Origin: Desulfovibrio sp.
Lineage (GTDB): Bacteria > Desulfobacterota > Desulfovibrionia > Desulfovibrionales > Desulfovibrionaceae
DNA: 64,000 bases
Assembly: GCA_031287575.1 (NCBI GenBank)
Contig: JAITSV010000081.1
Span: forward strand, 1 to 64,000
Direction of reading: 5' to 3'
Below are positions 45,413 to 55,642 of the stretch, piece after piece. Numbering within the stretch: the stretch's first letter is position 1; every line of letters starts with the position of its first letter. The position numbers were made by a program, and so were the translations under genes. The notes under the pieces were generated by a model. It made no database searches, was not told the origin of the DNA, and was given only the letters and a program-made list of their open reading frames with translations.

Positions 45413-46216
45413 TTACAGCAGGAACGAGGTCAGCGCGTAGTCGGCCACAAGCACGAACACGCACGAAAGGACCACGGCGGAGGTGGTGGAGTTGCTGACG
45501 CCCTCGGGCCCCACGCCGTCGCGGCGCATGTGGGTGAAATAGCCCTGGTAGCAGCTTACCGTGGCCACGATGACCGCGAACAGCAGCGACTTCATGAAGC
45601 CGCCGGTGATGTCGGCCATCTCGACGCTGGTCTGGATGCGGTAGAAGTACACGCCCTCGTTGATGCCCAGCAGGGTGACGCCGGTGACGTATCCGCCAAG
45701 GATGCCCACCACGTCGAACACCGCCGTCAGCAGCGGGAACGAGATCAGCGAAGCGGCGATGCGCGGGGCCACCAGATAGGCCATGGGGTTGATGTCCATG
45801 ACGTCCAGCGCGTCGATCTGGTCGGTGATGCGCATGACCCCGATTTCTGCGGCCATGGACGACCCGGCCCGCCCGGTGACCATGATGGCCGTCAGCACCG
45901 GCCCCAACTCGCGGATCAGCGAAAGGGCCACGGCTGCGCCCAGCAGCCCTTCGGACCCGAACTTGACCAGCGTGTAGTACCCTTGCAGGCCCAGCACCAT
46001 GCCGGTGAATATCCCGATGAGCAGGATGACGAACAGCGACTTGGAGCCGATGACGAACACCTGGTTCAGGATCTTGGGGATCTGCTTGGGCGAGGCGAAG
46101 ATGAGGCGCAGGCCGTCCGCCAGGAACAGGAACATGGCGCCCATCTCGCCCAGCAGGCGCAAGGTGGCCGCGCCAATGGCGGTGACGGGGGCGAGTATGC
46201 CGGGGCCTGTGCTCAT
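45413..46216 (-). CDS. mlaE: Phospholipid ABC transporter permease MlaE
   Basis: The 267-residue membrane protein has about five to six hydrophobic segments and the conserved core VTGRAGSSMAAEIGVMRITDQIDALDVM. MlaE forms the transmembrane channel for phospholipid with MlaF and MlaD. ATG 46216 has GAGGA nine bases before it; the open frame upstream is low-complexity Pro/Ala and I exclude it. No STAS-domain MlaB is encoded in the operon. Confidence 0.94.
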   Translation of the reverse strand: MSTGPGILAPVTAIGAATLRLLGEMGAMFLFLADGLRLIFASPKQIPKILNQVFVIGSKSLFVILLIGIFTGMVLGLQGYYTLVKFGSEGLLGAAVALSLIRELGPVLTAIMVTGRAGSSMAAEIGVMRITDQIDALDVMDINPMAYLVAPRIAASLISFPLLTAVFDVVGILGGYVTGVTLLGINEGVYFYRIQTSVEMADITGGFMKSLLFAVIVATVSCYQGYFTHMRRDGVGPEGVSNSTTSAVVLSCVFVLVADYALTSFLL

Positions 46217-46377
46217 GCTGTCCTCTTCCGGTGGCGCGGCGGTGTCCGCGCTGGTCTCCGCGTGGTTCGCGGGCGGTTTGGGCCGTTCAGGGCAAGGGGA
46301 CGGAATGGTCCCGTCCGTTCCCGGCCTCTTCACATCATTGCAAGGTAGTCCCGTCGCAACATGCCGTCAAGGCAGCC

Positions 46378-47286
46378 CTATCGGGAAACCGGCGTCTTGC
46401 TGCGCAGGATCACCTTGTCGATACCATGCTTGGCAAGCGCGGCACGCAACTGGCGCGTATCCTCGGGCGTACCCCGGAACAGCGCGTTCAGGCGGTACCA
46501 CGACACGTCGTTTTCCACCGAGGAATCCATCCGCACCTTGATGCCGGAGGCCTCCAGCTTGGCCTTCAGGGCGTTGGCGGGGGCCGCCGCCTTGTAGGCC
46601 GCCACCTGGTACACGTAGTCGAAGCGGTCACCGTCGGCGGGCTTGGACTCCGCCGTCTTGGCGTCTTTGGAATCTCGGGCGTCCTTGGAATCCCGGGCGT
46701 CTTTCGGCGCGGCGGCGGTCGTCGCCGCAGCTTTCTTGTCGTCCTTTTTGGCGTCGGGCCTGGCCTCGGCCTTCTGGGCGGTCTTGGAATCCGCCTTGGC
46801 CTCGGGTTTGGCCGCCGTCTTGGCGTCCTTTCTGGCGTCCGCTTTCGTGTCCGTTTTGGTGTCGGGCTTCTGGTCCTTCTTGCCGCTTCTGGTCACGATT
46901 TCCGAAGCGTTCACCGCCACCCCCGCGTTGCCGGAAACCGGGGCGGGCTTGGCGCGCAACGAATCCATGAACTGGAGTTCTTCCGGTTTGATCACCCCGC
47001 CGGGCATGGGGATGGAACCCGCTCCGGCAGTGGCGTTGACGGCGGGCTTGGGCATGATGCGGTCGATGCCCAGGCGTTCTTCCGGGTTGTAGCCGCGCCC
47101 CACGATGACGCCGAGCACGAACACCCAGCCGAAGCCGATGATGGCCACGATGCCCGCCGAAATGAGCGAGGGCAGGGTGACGTTGATGGTGTAGACGCCT
47201 TTCTTGCGTCCGCCATCCTTCGTCCCCTGGCCGCCACGCCCGTTTTGCGGGCCCGGTCCGGACTGCCCTTGTCTGGGTGCTGCCAT
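46378..47286 (-). CDS. SPOR-domain membrane protein
   Basis: The 302-residue protein has one membrane segment (about residues 37-63), a long Lys/Asp/Ala-rich linker with KDARDSKDAR-type repeats, and a C-terminal SPOR-like domain (FDYVYQVAAYKAAAPANALK; KVRMDSSVENDVSWYRLNALF). SPOR domains bind denuded peptidoglycan and often mark cell-division proteins. It lies between argS and mlaE in one direction. No partner in the window explains its role. Confidence 0.85.
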   Translation of the reverse strand: MAAPRQGQSGPGPQNGRGGQGTKDGGRKKGVYTINVTLPSLISAGIVAIIGFGWVFVLGVIVGRGYNPEERLGIDRIMPKPAVNATAGAGSIPMPGGVIKPEELQFMDSLRAKPAPVSGNAGVAVNASEIVTRSGKKDQKPDTKTDTKADARKDAKTAAKPEAKADSKTAQKAEARPDAKKDDKKAAATTAAAPKDARDSKDARDSKDAKTAESKPADGDRFDYVYQVAAYKAAAPANALKAKLEASGIKVRMDSSVENDVSWYRLNALFRGTPEDTRQLRAALAKHGIDKVILRSKTPVSR

Positions 47287-47310
47287 GCCTGATTCCCGCG
47301 CCGTGGCGCG

Positions 47311-48966
47311 CTACATGGCCTCTGGCGCTTCGACGCCAAGCAGGTTCAGGCCGTTGGCCACCGCCTGGCCCACGGTGCGCAGCAGGGCAAGGCGGGCCAC
47401 GATGGTTTCCGCGTCGGCGGCGTTCAGTACCGGCACCTTGGCGTAGTAGCTGTGCAGGGCGCCCGCCACTTCCATCAGGTAGAAGCTGACGTGGTGCGGG
47501 GCCAGCCCTTCGGCGGCGGCGGAAAGGGTGTCGGGCATGCGGTCCACGAGGCGCAGCAGGTCCAGTTCCTCGGGCTGGGTCAGCGGGGCCAAGGCCGCCG
47601 CGTCCAGCCGCGCGGGCAGGACGATGCCACGTTCCGCCGCCTTGCGCAGCACCGCGCACACGCGGGCGTGGGCGTACTGTACGTAGTACACCGGGTTGTC
47701 CATGGAGCGCTGCTTCACCAGATCCAGGTCGAAGTCGAGGTGGCTGTCGCTCTTGCGCGAAAGGAACATGAACCGCGCGGCGTCGGCGCCCACTTCCTTG
47801 ACCACGTCGTGCAGGGTCTCGAACTGCCCGGCCCGGGTGGACATGGCGATCTGTTCGCCGTTCTGCAGCAGGTTCACGAGCTGCACCAGAATCACGTCGA
47901 ACTGTTCGGGCCGCTTGCCCAGCGCGGCCACGGCGGCGCGCATGCGCGGCACGTAGCCGTGGTGGTCGGCGCCCCAGATGTCCACGACAAGGTCGAATCC
48001 CCGGTCGTACTTGTCGTCATGGTAGGCGATGTCCGAGGCGAAGTAGGTCAGGGTGCCGTCGGACTTGCGCAGCACGCGGTCCTTGTCGTCGCCCAGGGTG
48101 GTGGTGCGGAACCACAGCGCGCCGTCCTGCTCGAAGGCGAGGCCAGCGGCCTTCAGCCGCTCGAAGGTCTTTTCCACCGCGCCCTCGCGCACCAGCGAAA
48201 GTTCGGAGAACCACACCTGGTGCTCCACGCGGAAGTCGGCGAGGTCCTGCTTGATGCCGTCCATGATGGAGTTCATGGCGTATTCGAAGCAGCGGTCCTG
48301 GCCTTCGGCTTCGGGAAGGTCCACCAGACCGGGGTCTTTCGCCAGCATCTCGGCGGCGATGTCCTTGATGTAGTCGCCGCGATAGAAATCCTCGGGCAGG
48401 GTGAACGGGCGGCCGGAAAGCTCCAGCGCGCGCAGCCAGACGGAAAGGCCCAGCAGGCGCATCTGCCGTCCGGCGTCGTTGATGTAGTATTCGGTGGTCA
48501 CGTCGTACCCGGCAAAGCGCAGCACCCGCGCCAGGCAGTCGCCAAGGGCGGCGCCGCGACCGTGGCCGATGTGCAGCGGCCCGGTGGGGTTGGCGGACAC
48601 GTACTCCACCTGCGCCTTGCGGCCCGCGCCCACGCTGGTGGCGCCATAGCGCTCGCCCGCCGCTTCCACGTGCAGCACGGTTTCGCGCCAGAAGTCGGGC
48701 GAGTAGGTGACGTTCAGGAAGCCCGGTCCGGCGATGTCCACGGAGGCGATGTCCGGGTCGGAGTCGCGCAGGGCACCGGCAAGACGCGAGGCCAGTTCGC
48801 GCGGGGGCACGCCCGCGTCCTTCGAAAGCACCAGGGCTATGTTGGCGGCAAGGTCGCCGAACGACTTGTCGCGGGGCGGTTCAAGGGTGGCCTTTTCGGG
48901 CCAGGAAAGCCCCATGTCCTTCACGATGGCCTGAAGGGAGGCCAGCAACTGCTGACGTGCGCGCAT
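47311..48966 (-). CDS. argS: Arginyl-tRNA synthetase
   Basis: The 551-residue enzyme has the N-terminal additional domain ([17 protein letters not shown]), the HIGH motif in [15 protein letters not shown], and the MSTRAG motif corresponding to KMSKS. It charges tRNA-Arg. ATG 48966 (MRARQQLL) starts the family's usual N-terminus; the frame continues open upstream only by composition. A ribosome-binding site (AGGA) is weak. Confidence 0.96.
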   Translation of the reverse strand: MRARQQLLASLQAIVKDMGLSWPEKATLEPPRDKSFGDLAANIALVLSKDAGVPPRELASRLAGALRDSDPDIASVDIAGPGFLNVTYSPDFWRETVLHVEAAGERYGATSVGAGRKAQVEYVSANPTGPLHIGHGRGAALGDCLARVLRFAGYDVTTEYYINDAGRQMRLLGLSVWLRALELSGRPFTLPEDFYRGDYIKDIAAEMLAKDPGLVDLPEAEGQDRCFEYAMNSIMDGIKQDLADFRVEHQVWFSELSLVREGAVEKTFERLKAAGLAFEQDGALWFRTTTLGDDKDRVLRKSDGTLTYFASDIAYHDDKYDRGFDLVVDIWGADHHGYVPRMRAAVAALGKRPEQFDVILVQLVNLLQNGEQIAMSTRAGQFETLHDVVKEVGADAARFMFLSRKSDSHLDFDLDLVKQRSMDNPVYYVQYAHARVCAVLRKAAERGIVLPARLDAAALAPLTQPEELDLLRLVDRMPDTLSAAAEGLAPHHVSFYLMEVAGALHSYYAKVPVLNAADAETIVARLALLRTVGQAVANGLNLLGVEAPEAM

Positions 48967-49501
48967 GGATGTATGGTGTCCTGTTGGCTTGTGGGATTGT
49001 GCTGTCTGCGTGGGCGGCGGCTGGCAACGGCTGGCAACGGTCGGGTGGCCGCCGTATGAAAAATGCGCGGATTCCGCGCGTGCGGAAGTGCCGAAGCGCA
49101 CCGGACCTTTCCGGATTTCGCCGGAGATTGCCGGATGGCCCGAACCGCGCGGAGTTGTCCGTACAGGCCCGCAAAGGCTCGCAAGCGGGCTGCCGCGCGG
49201 GCGGGTACGGTGCCGCAAGGGCGGGGCGCTTGTCCGAAGTGGGTCGTGTACCAGAAAACGGCGCGACTGCAAAGCCGTCGGGACGCTCGGTACCGGCGGG
49301 GCGTACGCGGTGCCGGGACGGGGGACGTTGCCGTGACGCGCGACGTGTTTGCCGTAACGCAGGCAGGGCCAGCCACGGCGCAACGACCGCGCAACGGCAT
49401 GGAAGGGACCATGCACGCGAAGGGCCGGGTGCGCATGCGCACACCCGGCCCGTGGGATGTCTGTCCGCCCGCCCGCGCGAGCGGGAAGCGGTGGAGCGAA
49501 G
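48967..49501. other. Gap between argS and fabD
   Basis: No gene is seen in these 535 bases. It contains a direct repeat GGCTGGCAACGG (about 49018-49041) and the fabD terminator-like hairpin at 49422. A promoter for argS is expected but not identified. Confidence 0.55.
49422..49453 (-). terminator. Hairpin after fabD
   Basis: GGGCCGGGTGCGCATGCGCA pairs with its complement through CACACCCGGCCC. The T run on the minus strand is short (TTCG), so it may be a weak terminator. Confidence 0.6.
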
Positions 49502-50464
49502 CTAGAACGACAACGCGTCGGCCTGTTCCAGGCTGCCCGCGCCTTCCGCCGTCCAGCCGCCTTCCTCGGTGGCGGGCACGCCCGACGCGGCAAGTATGGG
49601 ACCCACCATCTTGGTCAGCACGCCCTTGGGACCGGATTCCACCCAGCGGCGCACCCCGGCGTTCCACTGGTTGGTCACGGTGGCGATCCACCGCACCGAA
49701 GCCGTCATCTGCCGGGTCATGACCTCGTGCAGCGATTCGCCGTCGGTGACGGCCTGGCCGGTCACGTTGCAGTACACGGCAAAGCGCGGGCGCGACCAGG
49801 TGGCCGTGCGCATGGCCTTGGCCAGTTCCTTCGCCGCCTCGTCCATGAGCGGGCTGTGGAAGGCCCCGCTGACGGGCAGGATGATGGCCCGGCCCTTGCG
49901 GTCCTTGACCCTGGCGGCGGCATCGGCGATGGCGTCGCGCGTGCCGGACAGCACCAGCTGGCCCGGCGTGTTGTAGTTGGCGATGCGGATCATCTGGCCG
50001 GTGGCTTTGGCGGCCTCCGCCACCACGGCGTCCACGTCGGCCTGCGAAAGCTTGAGCACGGCGGCCATGGACCCCTTGCCGTCGGGGTCGGCCTCGGCCA
50101 TCAGGCGACCGCGCAGGGCCACCAGTTCCAGCGTGCTGTCCACGGAAAGCGCGCCGCTGGCGGCGGCAGCCGCGTATTCGCCCAGGCTGTGCCCGGCGGC
50201 GCAGGCCGGGGTGACGCGCCCGGCAAGGCGCAGCCACAGGGACAGGTTGACCACGGTCAGCGCGGGCTGCAGGTTGCGGGTATCGGCCATGGCCTTGTCG
50301 TCGCCGCCGTCCCAGTAGATTTCGCGCAGGGGCAGGCCGCTTGCGCGTTCGGCCTTCTTCCACAGGTCCATGGCCTCGGGCATGGCGTCGGCCACGTCGC
50401 GGCCCATGCCGGGTTCCTGCGAGCCCTGGCCGGGGAACAGGATGGCGATGTCGGTGCGGTTCAT
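49502..50464 (-). CDS. fabD: Malonyl-CoA acyl-carrier-protein transacylase FabD
   Basis: The 320-residue enzyme has the N-terminal [16 protein letters not shown], the nucleophile in [16 protein letters not shown], and the [19 protein letters not shown] segment with the catalytic His. It moves malonyl groups onto acyl carrier protein for fatty-acid synthesis. It stands without other fab genes here. GGAG precedes ATG 50464 by nine bases. It is divergent from rsmG. Confidence 0.95.
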   Translation of the reverse strand: MNRTDIAILFPGQGSQEPGMGRDVADAMPEAMDLWKKAERASGLPLREIYWDGGDDKAMADTRNLQPALTVVNLSLWLRLAGRVTPACAAGHSLGEYAAAAASGALSVDSTLELVALRGRLMAEADPDGKGSMAAVLKLSQADVDAVVAEAAKATGQMIRIANYNTPGQLVLSGTRDAIADAAARVKDRKGRAIILPVSGAFHSPLMDEAAKELAKAMRTATWSRPRFAVYCNVTGQAVTDGESLHEVMTRQMTASVRWIATVTNQWNAGVRRWVESGPKGVLTKMVGPILAASGVPATEEGGWTAEGAGSLEQADALSF

Positions 50465-50911
50465 TCTGTGTCGCTCCAAACGTGGGAATGGTGCCGGGTA
50501 CGTACCGGCGATGTGGTGTACGGTATCGTGCGTGGGCGACGCGGTGGCCGTCCCCCTCAGGACGGTGCGCGGCGATGCCGGGCGTGGGCGCGTCGCCCGT
50601 TCGCTGCATAGTCAAACACGCGCGCGGACGCAAGTGGTGCTGCCGTTTTCGCCCGCGCGGCCCAAAACGGGAGGGCGCGAGAAGGCACGAGAGGACAGGG
50701 AGGCGGCCCGGCGCTTGCCGCCGTCTGTTGCCGCCGTCCGTTGCCGCTTGCCAGCGCGCGCCGGGGCGGCTACAAGGCCGCCAACTGCCGCGACCTTTCC
50801 GCATCAGGTCCCGCATCAGCTGCCGCGACCTTCCCGCACCAGGTATCGCGACCTTCCCGCATCAGCTCTCGCATCAGGCGCGCGCCGGTCGGTCAATTTT
50901 CAGGAGACGCC
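50465..50911. other. Divergent gap fabD-rsmG with tandem repeat
   Basis: No gene is seen. The right part is a repeat array (see next feature). A ribosome-binding site for rsmG (CAGGAGA) ends it. Confidence 0.6.
50786..50878. repeat. Degenerate tandem repeat before rsmG
   Basis: Three units of 35, 23 and 35 bases share the core CGCGACCTTCCCGCA followed by CATCAG or CACCAG. It lies 30-120 bases upstream of rsmG. Confidence 0.8.
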
Positions 50912-51670
50912 ATGCCCCCCGCAGATGTCCACGTATCGTTGAAGGAACTGTCCCGGCTGTGCGCCGAGGCAGGGTTCGGCCCCGACAGCGTGCCCGAGGC
51001 CGCGCGGACGGCCCTGGCGGGCTACCTGGAACTGCTGATGAAGTGGAACCGGGTCATGAACCTGGTGGGCACGCATACCTGGCAGGCCACCTTCCGCACC
51101 CTGATCGTGGACAGCCTGCACCTGGCGCGCCTTCTGCGCTCGTTACCCCTGCCCGAGGCGCCGGAAACGTGGGATCTGGGCGCGGGGGCGGGGCTGCCGG
51201 GCATTCCCCTGCGCGCGATGTGGCAGGCGGGCACCTATCATCTTGTGGATGCGCGCGAGAAGCGCACCCTGTTCCTGTCCAACGTGCTGGCCCGCCATCC
51301 CCTGCCGGGCACCGTGGTGTTCCGGGGCAGGGTGGAGGAATTCATGCCCACGCGGCCCAAGGCGGATTGCGTGGTGAGCCGGGCCTTTCTGCCCTGGCCG
51401 GAGGTGCTGGAACTGGTGCGCGGCCACGTGGCCCCTGGCGGGGTGGTGGTGTTTCTGGCCAACGAGGGTGCGCCCGCAAGCCTGCCCCCCGGCTGGCGAG
51501 TGGCGGCGCGGGCGGAATACGAGGTGCAGGCTCCGCCGCCGCACGGTGCGGGCGGTGCGTCAGGGCGGGGGGGACAAGCCGGACGGAACGTAAGCGGCGG
51601 CGCGACGGGCAAAGGCGGTGCGGAATCCGCCACCACCACACGCCATCTGTGGGCGCTGGCCCTGGAGTGA
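50912..51670 (+). CDS. rsmG: 16S rRNA (guanine-N7) methyltransferase RsmG
   Basis: The 252-residue protein has RsmG's N-terminal helices (LLMKWNRVMNLVGTHTWQA), the SAM-binding motif WDLGAGAGLPGIPLR and the following HLVDAREKRTLFLSNV. It methylates G527 of 16S rRNA. A Gly/Ser/Ala low-complexity stretch interrupts the C-terminal part (residues about 205-240). CAGGAGA lies six bases before ATG 50912. Confidence 0.93.
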   Translation: MPPADVHVSLKELSRLCAEAGFGPDSVPEAARTALAGYLELLMKWNRVMNLVGTHTWQATFRTLIVDSLHLARLLRSLPLPEAPETWDLGAGAGLPGIPLRAMWQAGTYHLVDAREKRTLFLSNVLARHPLPGTVVFRGRVEEFMPTRPKADCVVSRAFLPWPEVLELVRGHVAPGGVVVFLANEGAPASLPPGWRVAARAEYEVQAPPPHGAGGASGRGGQAGRNVSGGATGKGGAESATTTRHLWALALE

Positions 51671-51815
51671 CGCTGGCCGCCGGGCCTGCATGACGCCGGG
51701 CGCCGGGCCAGGATTCGGGACGCACGGTGGTGGCCTGACCGCTGTCATTGCCCAGGCGGGCCGTCCGGACTCCGGCCTGCCCGTCCCTGACCGGGGCGGG
51801 GATGGCGGAACGGGC

Positions 51816-52034
51816 CTACTTTTCGGGCGGGGTGCCCATCAGCGCGCCCAGTTGCGACTTGCGGAAGATCAGTCGGGTGGCGGCGGCGTCGGCCTTGTCC
51901 GCCACGTCCATGAGGCGTTCGAGAAATTCGAGGATTTCGTGCCGCCGTTCTTCGGGCGAATATTCGAATTCGTCGTCCAGGCGTTCCGACGACAGGTATT
52001 CCTCGATTTCGTCGAGATACTTCATGTTCAGCAT
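51816..52034 (-). CDS. Small acidic hypothetical protein
   Basis: The 72-residue protein is helical and acidic at the start (MLNMKYLDEIEEYLSSERLD) with no membrane segment or known motif. GGAGA precedes ATG 52034 by eight bases; ATG 52025 is an alternative. The family is not recognised. It faces rsmG and lies close before the oligosaccharyltransferase gene. Confidence 0.72.
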   Translation of the reverse strand: MLNMKYLDEIEEYLSSERLDDEFEYSPEERRHEILEFLERLMDVADKADAAATRLIFRKSQLGALMGTPPEK

Positions 52035-52509
52035 GGCGGCGTCTCCATGGGCCGACGGGGCTGACCCGGCGGTGCGGTGTGGTGGCGGCGCGCGGCCCGT
52101 GCACGAATGTCCGCGCATGTTCGCGGAGGTGCGCATGGGCCTGGCGGTTCGGGCGGGGCGGCAGCCCGCTCGGCTGTTCGGTTCGCGCAGTGCTCTAACG
52201 CATTTCGCGGCGCAGGTGAAGCGGTTGCCCGCACCATTGTCGCACCCGGCCCCGGCGCCCCTTCGTGCAGGGTGGTTCTGCCCGGTTTCGTCGGGTCTGG
52301 TTCAATCCGGTTCGGTCAGGTTCAATCCGGCCAGTCCGTTCCAGCAGTTTCGGTCGGCTCCGGTTCTGCCCGTCCGGGCATGGCGCTGCCGCGTCCGGCC
52401 CCGGTTTCCACGGTGGCGTGCCCCGGCCCGCTGGCGATGCTCCACCGTTTCGCGTATATCCCCCCCTGCGCGGTCCACGGGCCGCAGCCCTTTTTCACGG
52501 CAGGAAGCC
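52035..52509. other. Gap before the oligosaccharyltransferase gene
   Basis: No gene is seen. GGTTCAATCCGG recurs at 52299 and 52319, in GGTTC-rich sequence. No clear promoter is visible. Confidence 0.5.
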
Positions 52510-54828
52510 ATGAGCGTGCACTCGCCCGAAACATCTCCCCTTGCCGCCTCCCATGCCGGGGACCCGGAATCCGGGGGCAACGGCGAATCCGGCACCCTGT
52601 CGGACGGCGAACAGCGTACCCCGGCGCGGCGAACTCCGCGAACCCCGCAAGCTGGGCTGCGCGCCGCCGTCATGGCGCTGTGTTCGCCTGGCGGGCGCGC
52701 CGTGCTGCTGGCCCTGCTGGCCTTCGGCGTGGCCTTTGCCATGCGCATGCTGGAATATCCGGCCTGGCAGACCCCGGAATACCAGTTGGACGGCGAATAT
52801 CTGCTGGCCACGCATGACGCCTATCACTGGACGGCGGGGGCCGACGGCTTCGAGTTCGGCGCGGGGCACCCCATGTCGGAACTGGTGCGTTACGTGGCCC
52901 TGCTGACACATTCCACGTCCGGAGCGGTGGGCTTCTGGCTGCCGCCGGTCATGGGCAGCCTGCTGGCGGTGGCGGTGTTCGCCTGGGCCACCGCGCTGGG
53001 CGGCATGGAGGCGGGGCTGTGCGCCGGGGTGCTGGCCTCGCTGGCGCCCGGCTTTCTGGCCCGCACCCTGCTGGGCTACTGCGATACCGATCTGGTGACC
53101 CTGCTGTTCGCCCTGGTGGCCGCGCTGGGACCGGGGCTGTGGCTGGCCCCGCGCCTGCGCACCCTGCCGGAGATGGGCGTGGCGCTGTACCGCCGGCTGC
53201 GGCATGGGCGCGCATTCACGCTCACCCCCGGCGCTTCCGCAACCCCGTCGGACGGCGACGATCCCCTTGCCCCCCACTGGATGGCGGTGCTGCTGTGCAG
53301 TGGCCTTCTGGGCTGGTGGTCGCAGGAATGGCATTCCATGTTTCCATATCTGGTGCGCTACTACGCGCTGCTGGTGCCCGGCCTGGCCGTGGTGTTCGGC
53401 AGGCGCGGCGGCCGGGCCGACCTGATGGTGGGCGGCCTGCTGTACGCCCTGCCCATGCTGGGCGGGTGGCCGGGCTTTGCCGGGGCGGCGTTGCTGGCGG
53501 TGGGGCTGCGCGGTCCGTGGCCCTTCCTGCGGGCGCTGGCGGAGCGGCGGGTGGTGCACGCCGCGCTGTGGCTGGTGGTGCTGTGGCTGGTGGCCGATGC
53601 CGAAGTGTTCCGGACCATGCTGAATTCCGCCCAAAGCTACATCAAGCGGGCGGGCGATGCCGTGGCCCAGCCCGACGGCGACGTGCTGGTCTACCCTTCG
53701 GTGGCCCAGAGCATCATCGAGGTGCAGGATCTTTCGGTGGCTGAGGTGCTGGCCTACTTCCACCCGTGGATCCCTGCCGCGCTGGCGGGGCTGGCCGGGT
53801 TCGGGGTGGCTCTTGTCGCGCGCCCGGCGGCGTTGTTCCACCTGCCGCTGGCGGTGCTGGCCTTCCTGTCCATCAAGCTGGGCGGACGCATGGTCATGTT
53901 CGGGGCGCCGGTGATGGCCCTTGGCATCTGCATGCCGGTGCACTGGCTGGCGGGCCTTGTGCTGCGCGACAATTTCTACCGCACCGCCGGGCGGCTGCTG
54001 GTTTCCGCCGTGCTGCTGGTGGTGCTGGGCGCGCCGTACCTCGAAGTCATCCCGGCCATGACGCAGGGCCCCATCCTGAACCGGCGGCATGCGGCGGCGC
54101 TGAAATTCCTGCGCACCAACACGCCGGAAGAATCCATGATCTGGAACTGGTGGGACTGGGGCTATTCCACCCACCACTTCGCGCACCGCTCGACCATTGC
54201 CGACGGCGCGAGCCACGGCGGGCCTTCGCTGTTCGTGCCCGCCGCCGTGTACGCCTCGGACAATCCGCGCTTTGCCCGGCAGCTCATCAAGTACGCGGCC
54301 AGCAAGGGCAACATTCCCGGCAACGTCTTCGAGGGCATGAACAACCACGATGCCGACGACCTGATGCGCAAGCTGGCCGCCCGCAAGGAGCCGCTGGTGG
54401 CGGCGCAGGGCAGGCAGTATCTGGTGGTCAGCTTCGACATGCTGCGCCTGGGATTCTGGATAACCACCTATGGCCGTTGGGACTTCCTGGCCAAGGAAGG
54501 GCGCGGCTACCAGATCGCCTCCATCAGCAAGCCGCTGCAATTCAGCATGGAGAACGGCGTGGTGCTGGTGCAGAACATGGACCCGGTGTACGCGGAATCC
54601 ATCGACGTGTTCGACGATACCGCCCTGCAACGCCAGATGTACTTCCGGTTCAACGGGCGGCACTTCATTTTCAACCGCACCACCGGCGACAAGCTGGTCA
54701 TCGACGACGACATGTACAACACGCTGATGGTGCAACTGCTGCTGTCGTCACCGGAAGACCCGCGCTTCACGCCGTATTTCAAGCTGGTGTTCGACAATGT
54801 GCATACGCGCGTGTACGAGGTGCTGTAA
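52510..54828 (+). CDS. STT3/PglB-type oligosaccharyltransferase
   Basis: The 772-residue protein has many membrane segments in the N-terminal two-thirds and a soluble C-terminal domain with WWDWGY, the acceptor-binding motif of STT3/PglB/AglB enzymes. An acidic pair (DGEYLLATHDAYHW) sits near the first external loop. It transfers lipid-linked glycan to Asn of exported proteins; Desulfovibrio species are known to have a functional PglB. The first 45 residues are low-complexity. AGGAA precedes ATG 52510. Confidence 0.9.
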   Translation: MSVHSPETSPLAASHAGDPESGGNGESGTLSDGEQRTPARRTPRTPQAGLRAAVMALCSPGGRAVLLALLAFGVAFAMRMLEYPAWQTPEYQLDGEYLLATHDAYHWTAGADGFEFGAGHPMSELVRYVALLTHSTSGAVGFWLPPVMGSLLAVAVFAWATALGGMEAGLCAGVLASLAPGFLARTLLGYCDTDLVTLLFALVAALGPGLWLAPRLRTLPEMGVALYRRLRHGRAFTLTPGASATPSDGDDPLAPHWMAVLLCSGLLGWWSQEWHSMFPYLVRYYALLVPGLAVVFGRRGGRADLMVGGLLYALPMLGGWPGFAGAALLAVGLRGPWPFLRALAERRVVHAALWLVVLWLVADAEVFRTMLNSAQSYIKRAGDAVAQPDGDVLVYPSVAQSIIEVQDLSVAEVLAYFHPWIPAALAGLAGFGVALVARPAALFHLPLAVLAFLSIKLGGRMVMFGAPVMALGICMPVHWLAGLVLRDNFYRTAGRLLVSAVLLVVLGAPYLEVIPAMTQGPILNRRHAAALKFLRTNTPEESMIWNWWDWGYSTHHFAHRSTIADGASHGGPSLFVPAAVYASDNPRFARQLIKYAASKGNIPGNVFEGMNNHDADDLMRKLAARKEPLVAAQGRQYLVVSFDMLRLGFWITTYGRWDFLAKEGRGYQIASISKPLQFSMENGVVLVQNMDPVYAESIDVFDDTALQRQMYFRFNGRHFIFNRTTGDKLVIDDDMYNTLMVQLLLSSPEDPRFTPYFKLVFDNVHTRVYEVL

Positions 54829-54857
54829 GTCGTCCGGATGCTGTTTGCGGTAATGCT

Positions 54858-55066
54858 TTTGGATTCCGCGAAGAGTGATTTCGTTCGCTGGCCAGGAAAA
54901 CGAGCCCGGCATGAGGGAGTATACTCTTGTTGTATTCGACCGAAATGGCGGGCGAAGTTTGACCGCGTTGCGCTCGATGCCCGTAAAGCTCGCAAGCTCG
55001 CGTAACGGGCACGCTTCGCGCCCTTCGGGTCGGTCTGCCAGCGGGCGAAAGCACCCTTCGCGGCTA
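54858..55066 (-). repeat. Stop-codon-linked structured repeat, copy D (long form)
   Basis: Read on the minus strand from the rlmH TAG (55066-55064), the element has TTTCGCCCGCTGGC, the GACCCGAAGGGCGCGAAGCG block, the module GCCCGTTACGCGAGC...GCTTTACGGGC, then the core GTCAAACTTCGCCCGCC...GGTCGAATACAACAAGAG...GTTTTCCTGGCC. The terminal repeats are degenerate. Orientation equals rlmH. Confidence 0.8.
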
Positions 55067-55531
55067 GTGGTGATATGGCGAACCGCGCAAGATGCAGTCC
55101 GCACGGTACAACTGCTCCAGCAGCACCACGCGGGCCATCTCGTGGGGGAAGGTCATGGGGCCAAGGCAGACGCGCAGGGCGGCCCTTTTGAGGACGGCAT
55201 CGTCCAGGCCGTAGGCGCCGCCAATGACAAAGCACGGCACCGCCGTGGCGTTTTCCGTCAGCCGGTCCAGCAGCGCGGCAAACTCGCGCGAGGTGTGGGC
55301 CTTGCCGCGCTCGTCCAAGCACACCACTATGTCGGCGGGGCCAAGGGCGGCCAGCAGGCGCGTGCCTTCGTCGGCGTTGCGTTTGGCGGGCGGCAGGGCG
55401 GCATCGCCGTCGCGGACCAGGGTTTCGGTCACGCGCCAGGTGTGGCGCAGCCGTTCCAGGTAATGCGCGGCGGCCTGCTGCCAGAACGGCGTCTTCAGCT
55501 TGCCCACCGCCAGCAGGCGCAGTGATTTCAC
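55064..55531 (-). CDS. rlmH: 23S rRNA (pseudouridine-N3) methyltransferase RlmH
   Basis: The 155-residue protein is the exact standard RlmH length, starting VKSLRLLAVGKLKTPFWQQA and carrying the SPOUT knot segments CFVIGGAYGLDDAV and LLEQLYRADCILRGSPYHH. It methylates pseudouridine 1915 of 23S rRNA. The start is GTG 55531 with GGAGG five bases before it. The TAG stop is the edge of repeat copy D. Confidence 0.95.
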   Translation of the reverse strand: MKSLRLLAVGKLKTPFWQQAAAHYLERLRHTWRVTETLVRDGDAALPPAKRNADEGTRLLAALGPADIVVCLDERGKAHTSREFAALLDRLTENATAVPCFVIGGAYGLDDAVLKRAALRVCLGPMTFPHEMARVVLLEQLYRADCILRGSPYHH

Positions 55532-55642
55532 GAAACCTCCGGATGCGTGCGTTCTCGGGCCATGGTCTATCCCGGCGCGGCACGGGCGGCAAGCCGTATG
55601 GCGCGGCGCGGCATCCTGCCGGATTTCAGGGCTTTTCCCGTC

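Noticed and set aside
49422-49453. Copy of the dispersed repeat
   Set aside because: It is a simple GC-rich hairpin after fabD without any of the family's motifs.
52299-52330. tRNA T-arm-like GGTTCAATCC
   Set aside because: No acceptor stem, anticodon arm or CCA end fits around it; the match is to a simple GGTTC repeat.
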